Of a stretch of 64,000 nucleotides of DNA, positions 17,829 through 27,516 are shown in pieces. Position 1 is the stretch's first letter. Each line of letters opens with the position of its first letter. Both the position numbers and the translations under genes were made by a program. The DNA is taken from positions 58,138-122,137 of the forward strand of contig JAHDIQ010000005.1 of NCBI GenBank assembly GCA_020630715.1, written 5' to 3'. The stretch is from Nonlabens sp. GTDB taxonomy: Bacteria > Bacteroidota > Bacteroidia > Flavobacteriales > Flavobacteriaceae. The notes beneath the pieces were generated by a model, which was not told the origin of the DNA, did no database searches, and saw nothing but the letters and a program-made list of their open reading frames with translations.

Positions 17829-18461
17829 TTGCTTGAAGTAACCTTATTTGATCAGCATTTTATCCTACATTCTACAGGAGCTGCTTACTGGCAAGAACAA
17901 GACGTGATTTTATTAGCAGACGTTCACTTAGGTAAAAGTGCGCACTTTAGAAAACACGGCATGGCCATTCCATCGCAGGCAGATGATAAGGAATATGATA
18001 AATTAAATGAAGTGATTACAGCTTTTAATCCATCCAGATTATGGTTTTTAGGCGATTTATTTCATTCGTACATCAATGCAGAATGGCATTATTTTGAACA
18101 ATGGGTGCACATGCAATCTATAGAACTTGCCTTAATTATGGGAAATCATGATTTAATTTCTAGAGATCGTTTTGAGAAATTAGGTGTTAAAACGCATGAG
18201 GTATTGCATATGGGGTCGTTATTTCTAACTCATCATCCAGAAACCGTAGCGGCTAAATTCAATATCGCCGGTCATATCCATCCATCTGTAAAACTGCTAG
18301 GAAAAGGGAAACAGAAGATGAAATTACCTTGTTTTTTTGTTTCAGAAATGGGAATGATCTTACCAGCCTTTGGTGATTTTACAGGCACCTATTCTTTAAC
18401 GCCCAAAAAAGGAAATCGCGTTTTTGTGATTGTAGATGATGCCGTTGTTGAATTGAATTAA
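17829..18461 (+). CDS. pdeM: Ligase-associated DNA damage response endonuclease PdeM (metallophosphoesterase)
   Basis: A 210-residue calcineurin-like metallophosphoesterase. Metal motifs are plain: LADVHLGKSAHFRKHG, FLGDLFHS, IMGNHDL and the late AGHIHP. This pattern, including DVHLGK and the N-terminal substitution for the usual DxH, matches PdeM, which works with the ligase-associated exonuclease, ATP-dependent ligase and Lhr-type helicase. Those three partners are at 52.8-61.1 kb. Here pdeM follows the TonB receptor by 10 bp and starts at TTG 17829. It is followed by a good terminator. Confidence 0.87.
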   Translation: MLEVTLFDQHFILHSTGAAYWQEQDVILLADVHLGKSAHFRKHGMAIPSQADDKEYDKLNEVITAFNPSRLWFLGDLFHSYINAEWHYFEQWVHMQSIELALIMGNHDLISRDRFEKLGVKTHEVLHMGSLFLTHHPETVAAKFNIAGHIHPSVKLLGKGKQKMKLPCFFVSEMGMILPAFGDFTGTYSLTPKKGNRVFVIVDDAVVELN

Positions 18462-18491
18462 ACCTTACGTGATTATTTCATCCTTTTCAAT

Positions 18492-18520
18492 ATGCCAAGT
18501 TTTTGTCTTGGCATGTTTTT
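18492..18520 (+). terminator. Intrinsic terminator after pdeM
   Basis: ATGCCAAG and CTTGGCAT pair around TTTTTGT and are followed by TTTTT. It ends the porZ-recO-TonB receptor-pdeM unit. Confidence 0.88.
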
Positions 18521-18589
18521 AAATAATTAAAGAGCAATGATGTTAAGTTAAACCTCACAGGTTTCTTAATAAACTATTACTTACTAGCT

Positions 18590-18655
18590 CCTTAGAATGT
18601 CGCGAGAGATAGTAACGTAAATTGTTAGGAGAGAAGCGATGTGGCAATCTGTTTA
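18590..18655. repeat. Possible degenerate dispersed intergenic element
   Basis: Read on the minus strand, this stretch contains GATTGCCACATCGCTTCTC and ends in CTCGCGACATTCTAAGGAG, resembling decayed forms of GATTGCCAC...CGCAATGACA-type intergenic repeats of Bacteroidota. CTCCTTA and TTAGGAG form weak flanking arms. No open reading frame or clear promoter is visible. Confidence 0.3.
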
Positions 18656-18672
18656 GATACTATCTTTAAACC

Positions 18673-19476
18673 ATGAAAGCAAAACTCTACTCCATCCTTA
18701 ATTTAATCAGTGTGATCTTTTTAATCGCATGGAATGGCTATGCAAATACAGGGAATTATAATGGTAAAAGTGTAGGCGACTTAAGTGCAGAATATAATAA
18801 CCTGTTCACACCAGCCAGTTATGCATTCTCTATCTGGGGAATCATTTTCTTGATGTTATTGGTTTTTGGAGTTTTTGGAGTTTATACCGCTTTCGCGAAA
18901 GCTGAAATTTCCACAACTGATTTGCCTATTACTAACGTAGTAGAAAAAACAGCACCTTGGTTTTTAATCGCAAATGTGTTTTGCAGTTTATGGGTAGTTT
19001 TTTGGCTGGATGAATTAGTAGGAATATCAGTACTATGTATGTTAGGAATTCTGATTAGTTTGTTGATTTGTGTGATTAAATTACAGATAGAACAAGTAAA
19101 AGCTTCTTCACAGGAACGCTTTTTCAGTTGGTTACCTATAAGTCTCTACACAGGCTGGATAAGTGTAGCAACTGTAGCAAATTTTAGTGCGTGGTTAAAT
19201 AGCAGTTTTGAAATTGCACTAGAAACTCAAGAACTCACTATGGTCGCTATTTTACTAGTTATATTTGTGATTTACATCACGATGTTACTCCTTAAAAACA
19301 TGCGTGTTTACACGATGGTAGGTGTATGGGCGCTCATTGCCATTGCCGTAAGACACTGGCTAGCAGAGAGTGCTATGATAGACCATCATTACCTAGGAAT
19401 TACTGCGGCTGTGCTGGCAGGATTACTGATTGTAGGAGTGGTTTTTAAAAGTATACAATTAACAAAAGCATCGTAA
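18673..19476 (+). CDS. TspO/MBR-like tryptophan-rich membrane protein
   Basis: A 267-residue integral membrane protein with about eight helices. The motif FTPASYAFSIWGIIFLMLL is the hallmark of the TspO-related tryptophan-rich family, here in the longer Bacteroidota form rather than the 160-residue TspO. Tryptophans recur (NFSAWLN, VGVWALIAIAVRHWLAES). Ligand and function are unknown; TspO relatives bind porphyrins or steroids. The 14-bp palindrome at 18889-18902 encodes the AFAKA at the end of helix 2. Monocistronic. Confidence 0.8.
   Translation: MKAKLYSILNLISVIFLIAWNGYANTGNYNGKSVGDLSAEYNNLFTPASYAFSIWGIIFLMLLVFGVFGVYTAFAKAEISTTDLPITNVVEKTAPWFLIANVFCSLWVVFWLDELVGISVLCMLGILISLLICVIKLQIEQVKASSQERFFSWLPISLYTGWISVATVANFSAWLNSSFEIALETQELTMVAILLVIFVIYITMLLLKNMRVYTMVGVWALIAIAVRHWLAESAMIDHHYLGITAAVLAGLLIVGVVFKSIQLTKAS
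18889..18902. repeat. GCTTTCGCGAAAGC palindrome (inside TspO-like gene)
   Basis: Perfect copy read as AFAKA at the cytoplasmic or periplasmic edge of a membrane helix. Confidence 0.9.
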
Positions 19477-19507
19477 AATAGGTATAGATTTCTTTATAGC
19501 TAAAACC

Positions 19508-19515
19508 TATCTTTG
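19508..19515 (+). promoter_or_regulatory. Putative -7 promoter element for mfd
   Basis: TATCTTTG matches TAnnTTTG, 23 bp before the TTG start of mfd; no good -33 TTG is seen. Confidence 0.4.
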
Positions 19516-19538
19516 CATCCCATTTACAAGGATACAAT

Positions 19539-22500
19539 TTGAGTTATTCTACAGTTATTGATCAATTTGTAAAAGCTGGCAGTACAGCAGCTTTACGGGA
19601 AGCTATGTCCCATTCTAAAGGAATGCACACCATTAGTGGTTTACAAGGTAGCGCACTTACAATAGCAATTCATGCCGTTTTTGAGCAGGTAGATAAGCCA
19701 GTAATGCTGGTGGCAAATGATAAAGAACAAGCCGCTTATTTATTGAACGATCTAGAGAAAATGATAGGCGATGATCGTGTTTTGTTCTATCCAGGCAGTC
19801 ACCGCAGGCCGTATCAAATAGAGAAAACAGATAACGCAAATGTACTCTTGCGTGCAGAGGTATTGAACCGCATCAATTCACGCCGCAAACATCCCGTGAT
19901 TGTCACTTATCCAGATGCGCTTTTTGAAAAGGTGGTGACACGTAAAGAGCTGGAAAAAAACACTTTGAAGATCGCTGTAGGTGATCAAATCAGTATTGAT
20001 TTTGCTAATGAAGTCCTGTTTGAATACGAATTTAAACGCGTCGATTTTGTGACAGAACCTGGTGAATTTTCCCTACGTGGTGGAATTCTCGATGTGTTTT
20101 CGTTCTCTCACGATGAACCATATCGACTAGAGTTTTTTGGGAACGAGATTGACACTATGCGCATTTTTGATGTAGAAACGCAACTGTCTAAAGAACCCGT
20201 TTCTAAAATTTCGATCATTCCTAATGTTGCTCATAAACAGCTCATAGAAAACAGGCAAAGTTTCCTGAAATACCTTTCTCAAAAGACCGTCATTATCTCA
20301 GAGAATCTTGAGATGCTTTGTGATCGTATGGATTCGCTTTTCGCGAAAGCGGAACAAGCATACACCTCATTACCTGCCACCGTCAGACAATTAGAACCAA
20401 CAGAGATTTTTTGTGACGGTGCGTTACTTCAAGAAGATTTGAAGGATTACAATGTCTTAGAAATCACAAGCCAAAACGGTGATGTGGCTTTTCATACCAG
20501 TCAACAGCCTAGTTTTAATAAGCAATTTGATTTACTAGTAGAAGATTTTAAAGCAAATATTAAAAAAGGATATCAAAATTACCTGTTTTGTGGTACCGCG
20601 CAACAGAAAAAACGATTTGCAGATATCTTTAAAGACATGGACGCGCAGGTCGAATATAAAGCCGTAGAAATGACCTTATATCGCGGTTTTATTCATCATG
20701 ATTTAAAGATTGTTTGTTATACAGATCACCAGATCTTTGATCGTTATCACAAGTTCAAAATCAAGAATGGTTATGCAAAAAAGCAAGCCATTACCTTAAA
20801 CGAATTAAATACCCTAGAAATAGGAGATTATGTAACGCACATCGATCACGGTATCGGGAAATTCGGTGGATTACAAAAGATCGATGTGAATGGAACACAG
20901 CAAGAAGCGATTAAATTAGTCTATGGCGAGCGTGATATCCTATATGTTTCTATTCATTCGTTGCATAAAGTCACTAGGTATGCTAGTAAGGATGGGAAAA
21001 CGCCTAAAATCTATAAGTTAGGAAGTCCAGCCTGGAAAAAACTAAAAGCCAAAACCAAGACTAAAGTCAAGCAAATCGCCTTTGACCTCATAAAATTATA
21101 TGCAAAACGTCGCGCTAGAAAAGGATTTCAGTATCAGCCAGATGGATATTTGCAACATGAGTTAGAGGCTAGTTTCATCTATGAAGACACTCCAGATCAA
21201 AGTAGCGCTACAGCAGATGTAAAAGCAGATATGGAAAGCGATCGTCCTATGGATCGATTAGTGTGTGGTGATGTAGGTTTTGGAAAGACAGAGGTTGCTA
21301 TACGCGCTGCTTTTAAAGCTGCGGTAAATGGAAAGCAAGTTGCTGTTTTAGTTCCTACTACAGTTCTTGCATTTCAACATGCTAAAACATTTAAAGAACG
21401 TCTTAAGGATTTACCAGTAACGGTAGATTATTTAAATCGTTTTAGAACTGCCAAAGAACGTCGCGGAGTTCTAGATGGATTAAAAAATGGTAGTGTAGAC
21501 ATCGTCATAGGAACGCATCAACTAGTAAGTAAATCAATTCAATTTAAAGATCTAGGATTATTAATCATTGATGAGGAACAAAAATTTGGTGTTGCGGTAA
21601 AGGATAAATTAAAAACCTTAAAGGAAAATGTAGATACACTTACCTTAACAGCTACTCCTATTCCTAGAACCTTGCAATTCTCATTGATGGCGGCACGTGA
21701 TTTAAGTGTCATTAAAACGCCACCACCTAATCGTCATCCTATTGAAACCAGAGTTGTGCGTTTTAGTGAAGAAACGATACGCGATGCGGTGAGTTATGAA
21801 TTACAGCGTGGTGGACAGGTGTTTTTTGTACACAATCGTATTGAGAATATAAAAGAAGTTGCTGGGATGATACAGCGCAGTGTACCAGATGCTAAAGTAG
21901 GCATAGGTCATGGTCAGATGGATGGTAAAAAGCTAGAGGAATTAATGCTTGCTTTTATGAATGGTGAATTTGATGTACTGGTGTCTACCACGATTATAGA
22001 AAGTGGATTAGATGTGCCTAATGCAAATACTATTTTTATAAATAATGCAAATAACTTTGGACTATCAGACTTACACCAGATGCGTGGTCGTGTAGGTCGT
22101 AGTAATAAAAAGGCATTCTGTTATTTCATCACACCACCATACGATATGATGACTACCGAAGCCCGTAAACGCATACAAGCTGTAGAAACTTTCTCTGAAT
22201 TAGGTAGTGGCTTTAATATTGCTATGAAAGATCTTGAGATCCGTGGAGCTGGTGATATTTTAGGTGGTGAGCAAAGTGGTTTTATGAATGAGATAGGCTT
22301 TGATACCTACCAGAAAATCTTAAATGAAGCCATTGAAGAACTTAAAGAAAATGAGTTTAAAGATTTGTATGAGCAGGATGATACAGATAAAGAACATGTA
22401 AGTGATGTCACTATTGATACTGAGTTTGAATTACTGTTTCCAGATGATTACATCAATTCTATCACAGAACGACTGGTGTTGTATCGCAAGCTCAATGAAG

Positions 22501-22892
22501 TGAGCAACGATCAGGAATTACAGCAGTTTGTAAAAGAGCTTGTGGATCGTTTTGGCGAGTTGCCAGATGAGGCTCAAGATTTACTGACTAGCATTAAGAT
22601 TAAATGGATCGCAGCGCGTATGGGATTAGAAAAGGTCATTATGAAACAAAACAAACTCATAGGTTATTTCATTGCAGACCAGCAAAGTTCTTTTTACAGC
22701 AGTTCAGCCTTTACCAGCGTTTTACAAGCCGTGCAATCCCAGCCGCGCAAATTGAAGATGAAAGAAAAGCAAACTAGATCAGGTTTACGTTTGTTACTTA
22801 AAGTAGAAAATATCAGGACGATAGATCAGGCATTTGAGGTGTTACATGCCGTGATGCCGTTGAAGCAAGAGGTTGCCGTAGAAAACCAGTAA
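19539..22892 (+). CDS. mfd: Transcription-repair coupling factor Mfd
   Basis: Removes stalled RNA polymerase at lesions and recruits the UvrAB machinery. The 1117-residue product has the expected domain order: UvrB-like N-terminal domains (about 1-340), the CarD-like RNA-polymerase-interacting domain (about 415-510, EIGDYVTHIDHGIGKFGG), SF2 helicase with Walker A GDVGFGKTEVA near 577 and the DEEQKFG box near 680, helicase C with QMRGRVGRS, and the TRCF C-terminal domain (about 960-1060). The start is TTG 19539 with an AAGGAT-type ribosome site upstream. A variant palindrome lies at 20336-20350. uvrC is also in this window (36.5 kb). Confidence 0.97.
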   Translation: MSYSTVIDQFVKAGSTAALREAMSHSKGMHTISGLQGSALTIAIHAVFEQVDKPVMLVANDKEQAAYLLNDLEKMIGDDRVLFYPGSHRRPYQIEKTDNANVLLRAEVLNRINSRRKHPVIVTYPDALFEKVVTRKELEKNTLKIAVGDQISIDFANEVLFEYEFKRVDFVTEPGEFSLRGGILDVFSFSHDEPYRLEFFGNEIDTMRIFDVETQLSKEPVSKISIIPNVAHKQLIENRQSFLKYLSQKTVIISENLEMLCDRMDSLFAKAEQAYTSLPATVRQLEPTEIFCDGALLQEDLKDYNVLEITSQNGDVAFHTSQQPSFNKQFDLLVEDFKANIKKGYQNYLFCGTAQQKKRFADIFKDMDAQVEYKAVEMTLYRGFIHHDLKIVCYTDHQIFDRYHKFKIKNGYAKKQAITLNELNTLEIGDYVTHIDHGIGKFGGLQKIDVNGTQQEAIKLVYGERDILYVSIHSLHKVTRYASKDGKTPKIYKLGSPAWKKLKAKTKTKVKQIAFDLIKLYAKRRARKGFQYQPDGYLQHELEASFIYEDTPDQSSATADVKADMESDRPMDRLVCGDVGFGKTEVAIRAAFKAAVNGKQVAVLVPTTVLAFQHAKTFKERLKDLPVTVDYLNRFRTAKERRGVLDGLKNGSVDIVIGTHQLVSKSIQFKDLGLLIIDEEQKFGVAVKDKLKTLKENVDTLTLTATPIPRTLQFSLMAARDLSVIKTPPPNRHPIETRVVRFSEETIRDAVSYELQRGGQVFFVHNRIENIKEVAGMIQRSVPDAKVGIGHGQMDGKKLEELMLAFMNGEFDVLVSTTIIESGLDVPNANTIFINNANNFGLSDLHQMRGRVGRSNKKAFCYFITPPYDMMTTEARKRIQAVETFSELGSGFNIAMKDLEIRGAGDILGGEQSGFMNEIGFDTYQKILNEAIEELKENEFKDLYEQDDTDKEHVSDVTIDTEFELLFPDDYINSITERLVLYRKLNEVSNDQELQQFVKELVDRFGELPDEAQDLLTSIKIKWIAARMGLEKVIMKQNKLIGYFIADQQSSFYSSSAFTSVLQAVQSQPRKLKMKEKQTRSGLRLLLKVENIRTIDQAFEVLHAVMPLKQEVAVENQ
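20336..20350. repeat. Variant palindrome GCTTTTCGCGAAAGC (inside mfd)
   Basis: One extra T relative to the 14-bp consensus. The reading frame gives LFAKAE instead of AFAKAE, in the N-terminal half of Mfd. Confidence 0.85.
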
Positions 22893-22902
22893 AATTTAGA
22901 TA

Positions 22903-23415
22903 TTGAAACAATTAGCACATAACGATATCGAGAACCATCAAAAGCGATTCCCTATTACTATTGTTTGTGATGCTATTAGAACCCCAGAAAATATAGGAAT
23001 GTGTTTCCGTATTGCCGAAAGTTTTGGTGTTGAAAAGATCTACTTTCATGAATCATCTCCTACCATAGAGAATAGAATAGTTAAGAAAACGGCTAGAAAT
23101 ACGGTAGCACAAATTGAATATGATATCTATTCAGATTTTTCAAGTATTATCAACAAGTTAAAGCAAGAAGGAAATACTATCATAGGTCTAGAAATTACGG
23201 ATAAGAGTACTCCTATAAAAGCATTTGAATTTCAGGCTTATTCTAAAATGGTTTTAATTCTAGGTGGAGAGCGCCGTGGTATTGAAGAAATCAATGTAGT
23301 AGATCATGCGGTTTACATTCCTATGTATGGAAGAAATTCTAGCATGAATGTAATTCACAGTTTAGCCATTAGTCTGTTTGAGATTACAAATCAGTTTTTG
23401 AGAATAGGAGAATAG
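22903..23415 (+). CDS. SpoU/TrmH family RNA 2'-O-methyltransferase
   Basis: SPOUT-class RNA ribose methylase of 170 residues. The SpoU motifs are present: N-terminal DAIRTPENIGMCFRIAESFGVEKIYF (motif 1, with RTPENIG in place of the more common R-x-P-x-N-x-G), the middle KMVLILGGERRGIEEI (motif 2) and the C-terminal IPMYGRNSSMNVIHSLAISLFEI (motif 3). The target, tRNA or rRNA, cannot be told. It starts at TTG 22903, 10 bp after mfd, so both are probably one transcript. Confidence 0.9.
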   Translation: MKQLAHNDIENHQKRFPITIVCDAIRTPENIGMCFRIAESFGVEKIYFHESSPTIENRIVKKTARNTVAQIEYDIYSDFSSIINKLKQEGNTIIGLEITDKSTPIKAFEFQAYSKMVLILGGERRGIEEINVVDHAVYIPMYGRNSSMNVIHSLAISLFEITNQFLRIGE

Positions 23416-23524
23416 AATCTAGGTTTTGTCTAGTACATTTGGGCTAGATTTTGAATTGATTGACTTCTGTTTCATTTGTAGTTGTGCACGATTATTGAAA
23501 AATATCGAATTGAAAGCGAAATAA

Positions 23525-23553
23525 AAAAGCCCTCACAAACCGTAAGAGCTTTT
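23525..23553 (-). terminator. Probable terminator between convergent genes
   Basis: AAAAGC...AC and GT...GCTTTT form an imperfect stem around AAACC. On the minus strand it is followed by TTTTTT, so it mainly serves the membrane protein gene on that strand. Confidence 0.6.
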
Positions 23554-23574
23554 CAATAAAATATCATCTAGATT

Positions 23575-24015
23575 TTAAGAAAACCACTGGCTCCATGGTA
23601 CTCTAGAAAGTAAAAGAATAAATGCAATCGTATAGAAAATTGCGAGCATCTTAAACTTGCCATGACTTACTATTTTTTTCTTGTGTTTAGAATACCCTAT
23701 GGTTAAGAATACAATTGCTAGAATCATTGTAGTAGGATGTTCTAGAGCTAGTAGTCTTGTTTCTCGCATTTCTGGAGTCATTAAACCGCCAAAATCTTCA
23801 AGTAATACTTTAAAATAAGGTCCTAAAAACCATAAGGCTAGTCCTAATAATAATTGAATGTGAGTGACAATTAATCCCACTAGCGCAAGACTGAAATCTC
23901 TATTCCCAAATTCCCTTTTAGTAAAAAAACCAATTAAGGCATTGATAGTAGCAACTCCTAGAACTAAAAGTAGCAAGTAAGCCCATCCTGAATGTGCATG
24001 TTTTAAAATTTCCAT
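23575..24015 (-). CDS. Four-helix membrane protein of unknown function (cytochrome-b-like annotation in relatives)
   Basis: A 146-residue integral membrane protein with four hydrophobic helices. Histidines lie at or near helix ends (HAHSGWAYLL near residue 6, THIQLLLGLALWF near 52, LEHPTTMIL near 92), a pattern that could coordinate haem, which is why relatives are sometimes called cytochrome b; no biochemical role can be asserted. Monocistronic, with a terminator just downstream. Confidence 0.7.
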   Translation of the reverse strand: MEILKHAHSGWAYLLLLVLGVATINALIGFFTKREFGNRDFSLALVGLIVTHIQLLLGLALWFLGPYFKVLLEDFGGLMTPEMRETRLLALEHPTTMILAIVFLTIGYSKHKKKIVSHGKFKMLAIFYTIAFILLLSRVPWSQWFS

Positions 24016-24051
24016 AGGTTATAGATTTATTTTTCAAAGTTAATTAAAACA

Positions 24052-24082
24052 AAGAACCCAACTCGATCTGAGTTGGGTTCTT
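24052..24082 (-). terminator. Intrinsic terminator after the large TonB receptor gene
   Basis: AAGAACCCAACTC and GAGTTGGGTTCTT pair perfectly over 13 bp around GATCT; on the minus strand T-rich DNA follows. Confidence 0.88.
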
Positions 24083-24102
24083 ATTAAATATTTAATAAAG
24101 TC

Positions 24103-27100
24103 CTAGTTAAAAATATATCTAAGACCTATTTGCGCTTGCCATCTTGATGAGCGTATACCTGCGTCATCAATTGCTTCAAGTCCTTGAGCAAAGTCAGGAT
24201 CAAAAGAGAATTCTGGGTTAGGACCAGCAGTTTCTGTAGTCAATAAATCTACTTCACCACTAATAAAACGCTGCGTTCCCCAATCTTTATTCAAGAAGTT
24301 AAAGAAGTTAAAGATGTCTATACTAGCTTGGAACGTATGTTTTTTATCACCAAAATTAAGGTTAAAGTCCTGTAGTAACTTTAAATCTACAATGTGATTC
24401 CATGGTCCACGGTCGCCATTACGCTCTGCATACTGTCCACGACGATCTCTTAAATAGTCATTACCTTCAATAAATGCATCTAATGCTGCCCATTGATCAG
24501 CGGCAGATACACCATTTGCATCTACTAGAGTAATTTCACTTGCATCACGAGGAATATAGATTAATGCATTGTCTCTTGAATCATCATTAAGAAGATCTGC
24601 ACCTTCATCATAAATATAGTTTATAGTACCACCTTGCTGTCCATTATAGAACAAGCTTACTGTAGTAGCTAAGTTTTCATTCCAATCATAGGTGTAAGCT
24701 GCATTAGCAGTAATTCTATGACCTAATGCAAACTGAGAGTCTGCTACACGAGCGCTATTCTTACCATTTACAGTTTGAATGTTTCTCCATTGTGAACTGT
24801 TTTGAGAAGATGTACCTTCAAAAATAGATTTAGCTTGTCCATAAGTATAAGCGATCTGTCCTGAGAATCCATTATCAAATGGCTTAGTAAGAATAAATGA
24901 TGCATTGTATGCCCATCCTTCATTAGTATTAGTTCCTAAAATGATTCTTGAATATTCAGAATCGATACGCTGTGAATCGTTGTAGAAGAAACGGTCATCA
25001 GCACCATTTAAAGTTCCTACTGGTCCACCTATGTTTAAGTTCTCATAAAATACGTTGTTGATCGTTTCAGTATATAAGAAATCTGCGCTAGCAATAAGTC
25101 CCCATACACCTAACTTTTGATCTAATCCTAGATTATACTTCATTACCTGTGGTAATCTAAAGTTAGGAGCAAATAAATCGATCTGCCCACCTAGTTCACC
25201 ACTACCTGGTGCTGGACCATTACCTATAGGCTGGTTAAAAGGATCACCATTAAAAAATAACTCACCTGGTCCAAAGTCGTTTTCATTCACGCCACCTACA
25301 GATCTACCATTATTATTGTAAGCTCCACCTGGCCATACTAAAGGAATACGTGAAGTAAAGATTCCTAGTCCACCACGTATTTGTGTTTTACGATCACCTT
25401 TTACATCCCAATTGAAACCAGCGCGAGGTGAAACATGTATTTGACTTTTAATAGCTTTACCTACTCTTGCACCTTGCAAGTCTTTACCAGCTGCCTCTAA
25501 TAAAGCTACTGTTCTGGTATTGAAATCCTCGTTAGTAGTTCCGTCATCAAAAAATGGAACATCAAAACGAACACCGTAACTTAAACGAAAGTTATCTGTA
25601 AGATTCCATTCATCCTGTGCATAAAGACCTAGTTGTGCATAGTTAAACGCAGCTGCAGCAGCAACAGCATCATCTCCTGTAGTTCCTGCAGGATCTAATA
25701 ATGAATAAGAATAGTCATAATCTGTAGGAGCAACTTCATTTCCTGGAATATCGTCTAAATAAGTTTCAAAATCACTTAATGAATTGAAACGGTATTGTCC
25801 AAAATTCTGACGGATGAATACATTACGAATGTCATATGCTTCAAAGTTTCCTCCTACTGTGATGTTATGTGCACCAGCTTGTATTTCAAAATTATTCGTG
25901 ATCGTTAACACGTCTTGATCAAGGATGTTACCAGTAGAGAAAGCCTCTGATCCAAAAGTAATACCACCAGCACCATCATTAATAAATACGCGTGGGAATG
26001 GATTTCCTATAGGATCACGATCATCACGTACTGTAGTATAACTCATGATTAAATTGTTAGATAGATTTCTACCATTTGTAGTATTCCATTCTAAGGTTGA
26101 AAAATTAGTTGTTGAAGGGAAGAAAACTCCTGCGTTTTCAAAACTAATACCTCTAGGACTACTTGTACTAGGAGAAGTAGAGACACCTTTTACGTAGTTA
26201 TGCTTAAACGTAATGGTGTTTTTGTCATTAACATTCCAGTCAATACGAGCTGTAAAACGATCTGTATCTAATGTTCTTATGGTATTTTCAAAACCACCAG
26301 GATTATACCCAAAACGGTCTATTAAACCTTGTCTTAGATTATTGATTCTTGTAGGGTCTGCTGCTAACGTAGCATCACCTGTTGCATTACGTGAATCACC
26401 TACATATTGATTAAAATCAAATGGTCTAGGCGTTTCTTCACGTTCAACTTCTGCATTTATGAAAAAGAATAGTTTATTCTTAATAATCGGTCCACCAGCA
26501 CGAATTCCATAAAGATTTGTGTTGAATGGATCTAAACGCTCACGATCCGGAGCTGGATCATCACCGTTTCCAGCATCGATTTGATCGATAACAGCACCTG
26601 GAGTTTTACCAGCTAAACTTTCGCTACGATTGAAAAAGTAAGCACTACCCGAAAATTCATTAGTACCAGAACGTGTAATTGCGTTAATCGCACCACCTGT
26701 AAATCCTGATTGACGTACATCAAAAGGAGCAATATTCACTTGAAATGACTCAATTGCATCTAGGGAAATAGGATTGATTCCTATCTGTCCACCATTAGTT
26801 CCTGTTCCTGCTAGACCAAATACATCATTGTTTACCGCACCATCAATAAATATTGAGTTGTAACGGTTATTTTGACCTGCGATTGAAATAGCACCATTCT
26901 CTCCTACCTGTGCCTGAGGTGTCTTTCTTAAGATATCTGCGATTCCACGAGTAACAGTAGGTAAAGTGTTGATCTCTCTGGTAGAAATGTTAGTTTCTGG
27001 TCCAGTGTTGCTAGAATCAAAAATACCATCGCGTACTGCTTTTATAACTACGGCATCTAGTGCATTAGTTTCATCTTGCATTACAAGGCTAATCTTTTCA

Positions 27101-27402
27101 GACTCACCTAACTGTAAAAAGATGTTTTCTAATTTTTCTTCATTTTTACCTACATAGGTAATAGTAATCGTGTAAGGTCCACCTACACGCATGTTAGAGA
27201 TACGGTAGAAACCATCTATGTCAGTGGTTGTACCATAATTTGTACCTGTAGGGCCATGTACAGCTAAAATCGTTGCTCCTAGAAGCGGCTCGTTATCTCC
27301 TTCTAGAATTCTACCATTGATGCTTGAGGTAGTAACCTGCGCCATCGCTAGTGATCCCATTAAAAGAGAAATTGCAATAAAAAAATGTAAAGTTCTTTTC
27401 AT
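24103..27402 (-). CDS. TonB-dependent receptor with carboxypeptidase regulatory-like domain (Oar-like)
   Basis: An outer-membrane protein of 1099 residues: signal peptide (to about 21, ending SLAMAQ), a carboxypeptidase regulatory-like beta-sandwich (about 25-115, INGRILEGDNEPLLGATI), a TonB plug (about 130-250, with VTRGIADILRKTPQAQVG) and a long barrel ending in RWQAQIGLRYIFN. This is the Oar-like class, often expressed for peptide or protein-derived nutrients; the ligand is unknown. No SusD partner is next to it. A strong terminator follows. Confidence 0.92.
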   Translation of the reverse strand: MKRTLHFFIAISLLMGSLAMAQVTTSSINGRILEGDNEPLLGATILAVHGPTGTNYGTTTDIDGFYRISNMRVGGPYTITITYVGKNEEKLENIFLQLGESEKISLVMQDETNALDAVVIKAVRDGIFDSSNTGPETNISTREINTLPTVTRGIADILRKTPQAQVGENGAISIAGQNNRYNSIFIDGAVNNDVFGLAGTGTNGGQIGINPISLDAIESFQVNIAPFDVRQSGFTGGAINAITRSGTNEFSGSAYFFNRSESLAGKTPGAVIDQIDAGNGDDPAPDRERLDPFNTNLYGIRAGGPIIKNKLFFFINAEVEREETPRPFDFNQYVGDSRNATGDATLAADPTRINNLRQGLIDRFGYNPGGFENTIRTLDTDRFTARIDWNVNDKNTITFKHNYVKGVSTSPSTSSPRGISFENAGVFFPSTTNFSTLEWNTTNGRNLSNNLIMSYTTVRDDRDPIGNPFPRVFINDGAGGITFGSEAFSTGNILDQDVLTITNNFEIQAGAHNITVGGNFEAYDIRNVFIRQNFGQYRFNSLSDFETYLDDIPGNEVAPTDYDYSYSLLDPAGTTGDDAVAAAAAFNYAQLGLYAQDEWNLTDNFRLSYGVRFDVPFFDDGTTNEDFNTRTVALLEAAGKDLQGARVGKAIKSQIHVSPRAGFNWDVKGDRKTQIRGGLGIFTSRIPLVWPGGAYNNNGRSVGGVNENDFGPGELFFNGDPFNQPIGNGPAPGSGELGGQIDLFAPNFRLPQVMKYNLGLDQKLGVWGLIASADFLYTETINNVFYENLNIGGPVGTLNGADDRFFYNDSQRIDSEYSRIILGTNTNEGWAYNASFILTKPFDNGFSGQIAYTYGQAKSIFEGTSSQNSSQWRNIQTVNGKNSARVADSQFALGHRITANAAYTYDWNENLATTVSLFYNGQQGGTINYIYDEGADLLNDDSRDNALIYIPRDASEITLVDANGVSAADQWAALDAFIEGNDYLRDRRGQYAERNGDRGPWNHIVDLKLLQDFNLNFGDKKHTFQASIDIFNFFNFLNKDWGTQRFISGEVDLLTTETAGPNPEFSFDPDFAQGLEAIDDAGIRSSRWQAQIGLRYIFN

Positions 27403-27426
27403 TTCTAATCAATTTAGTTTGTGGTA

Positions 27427-27434
27427 CAAAAGTA
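27427..27434 (-). promoter_or_regulatory. Putative -7 promoter element of the Oar-like receptor gene
   Basis: On the minus strand, TACTTTTG matches TAnnTTTG about 25 bp before the start codon. Confidence 0.4.
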
Positions 27435-27516
27435 CTGATAGAAATAAGGTTATAATATTAAGCTAACATTAAGTAATCAAGCTTTTATTAAACGGTAATT
27501 AACTGTAAATCAGCGG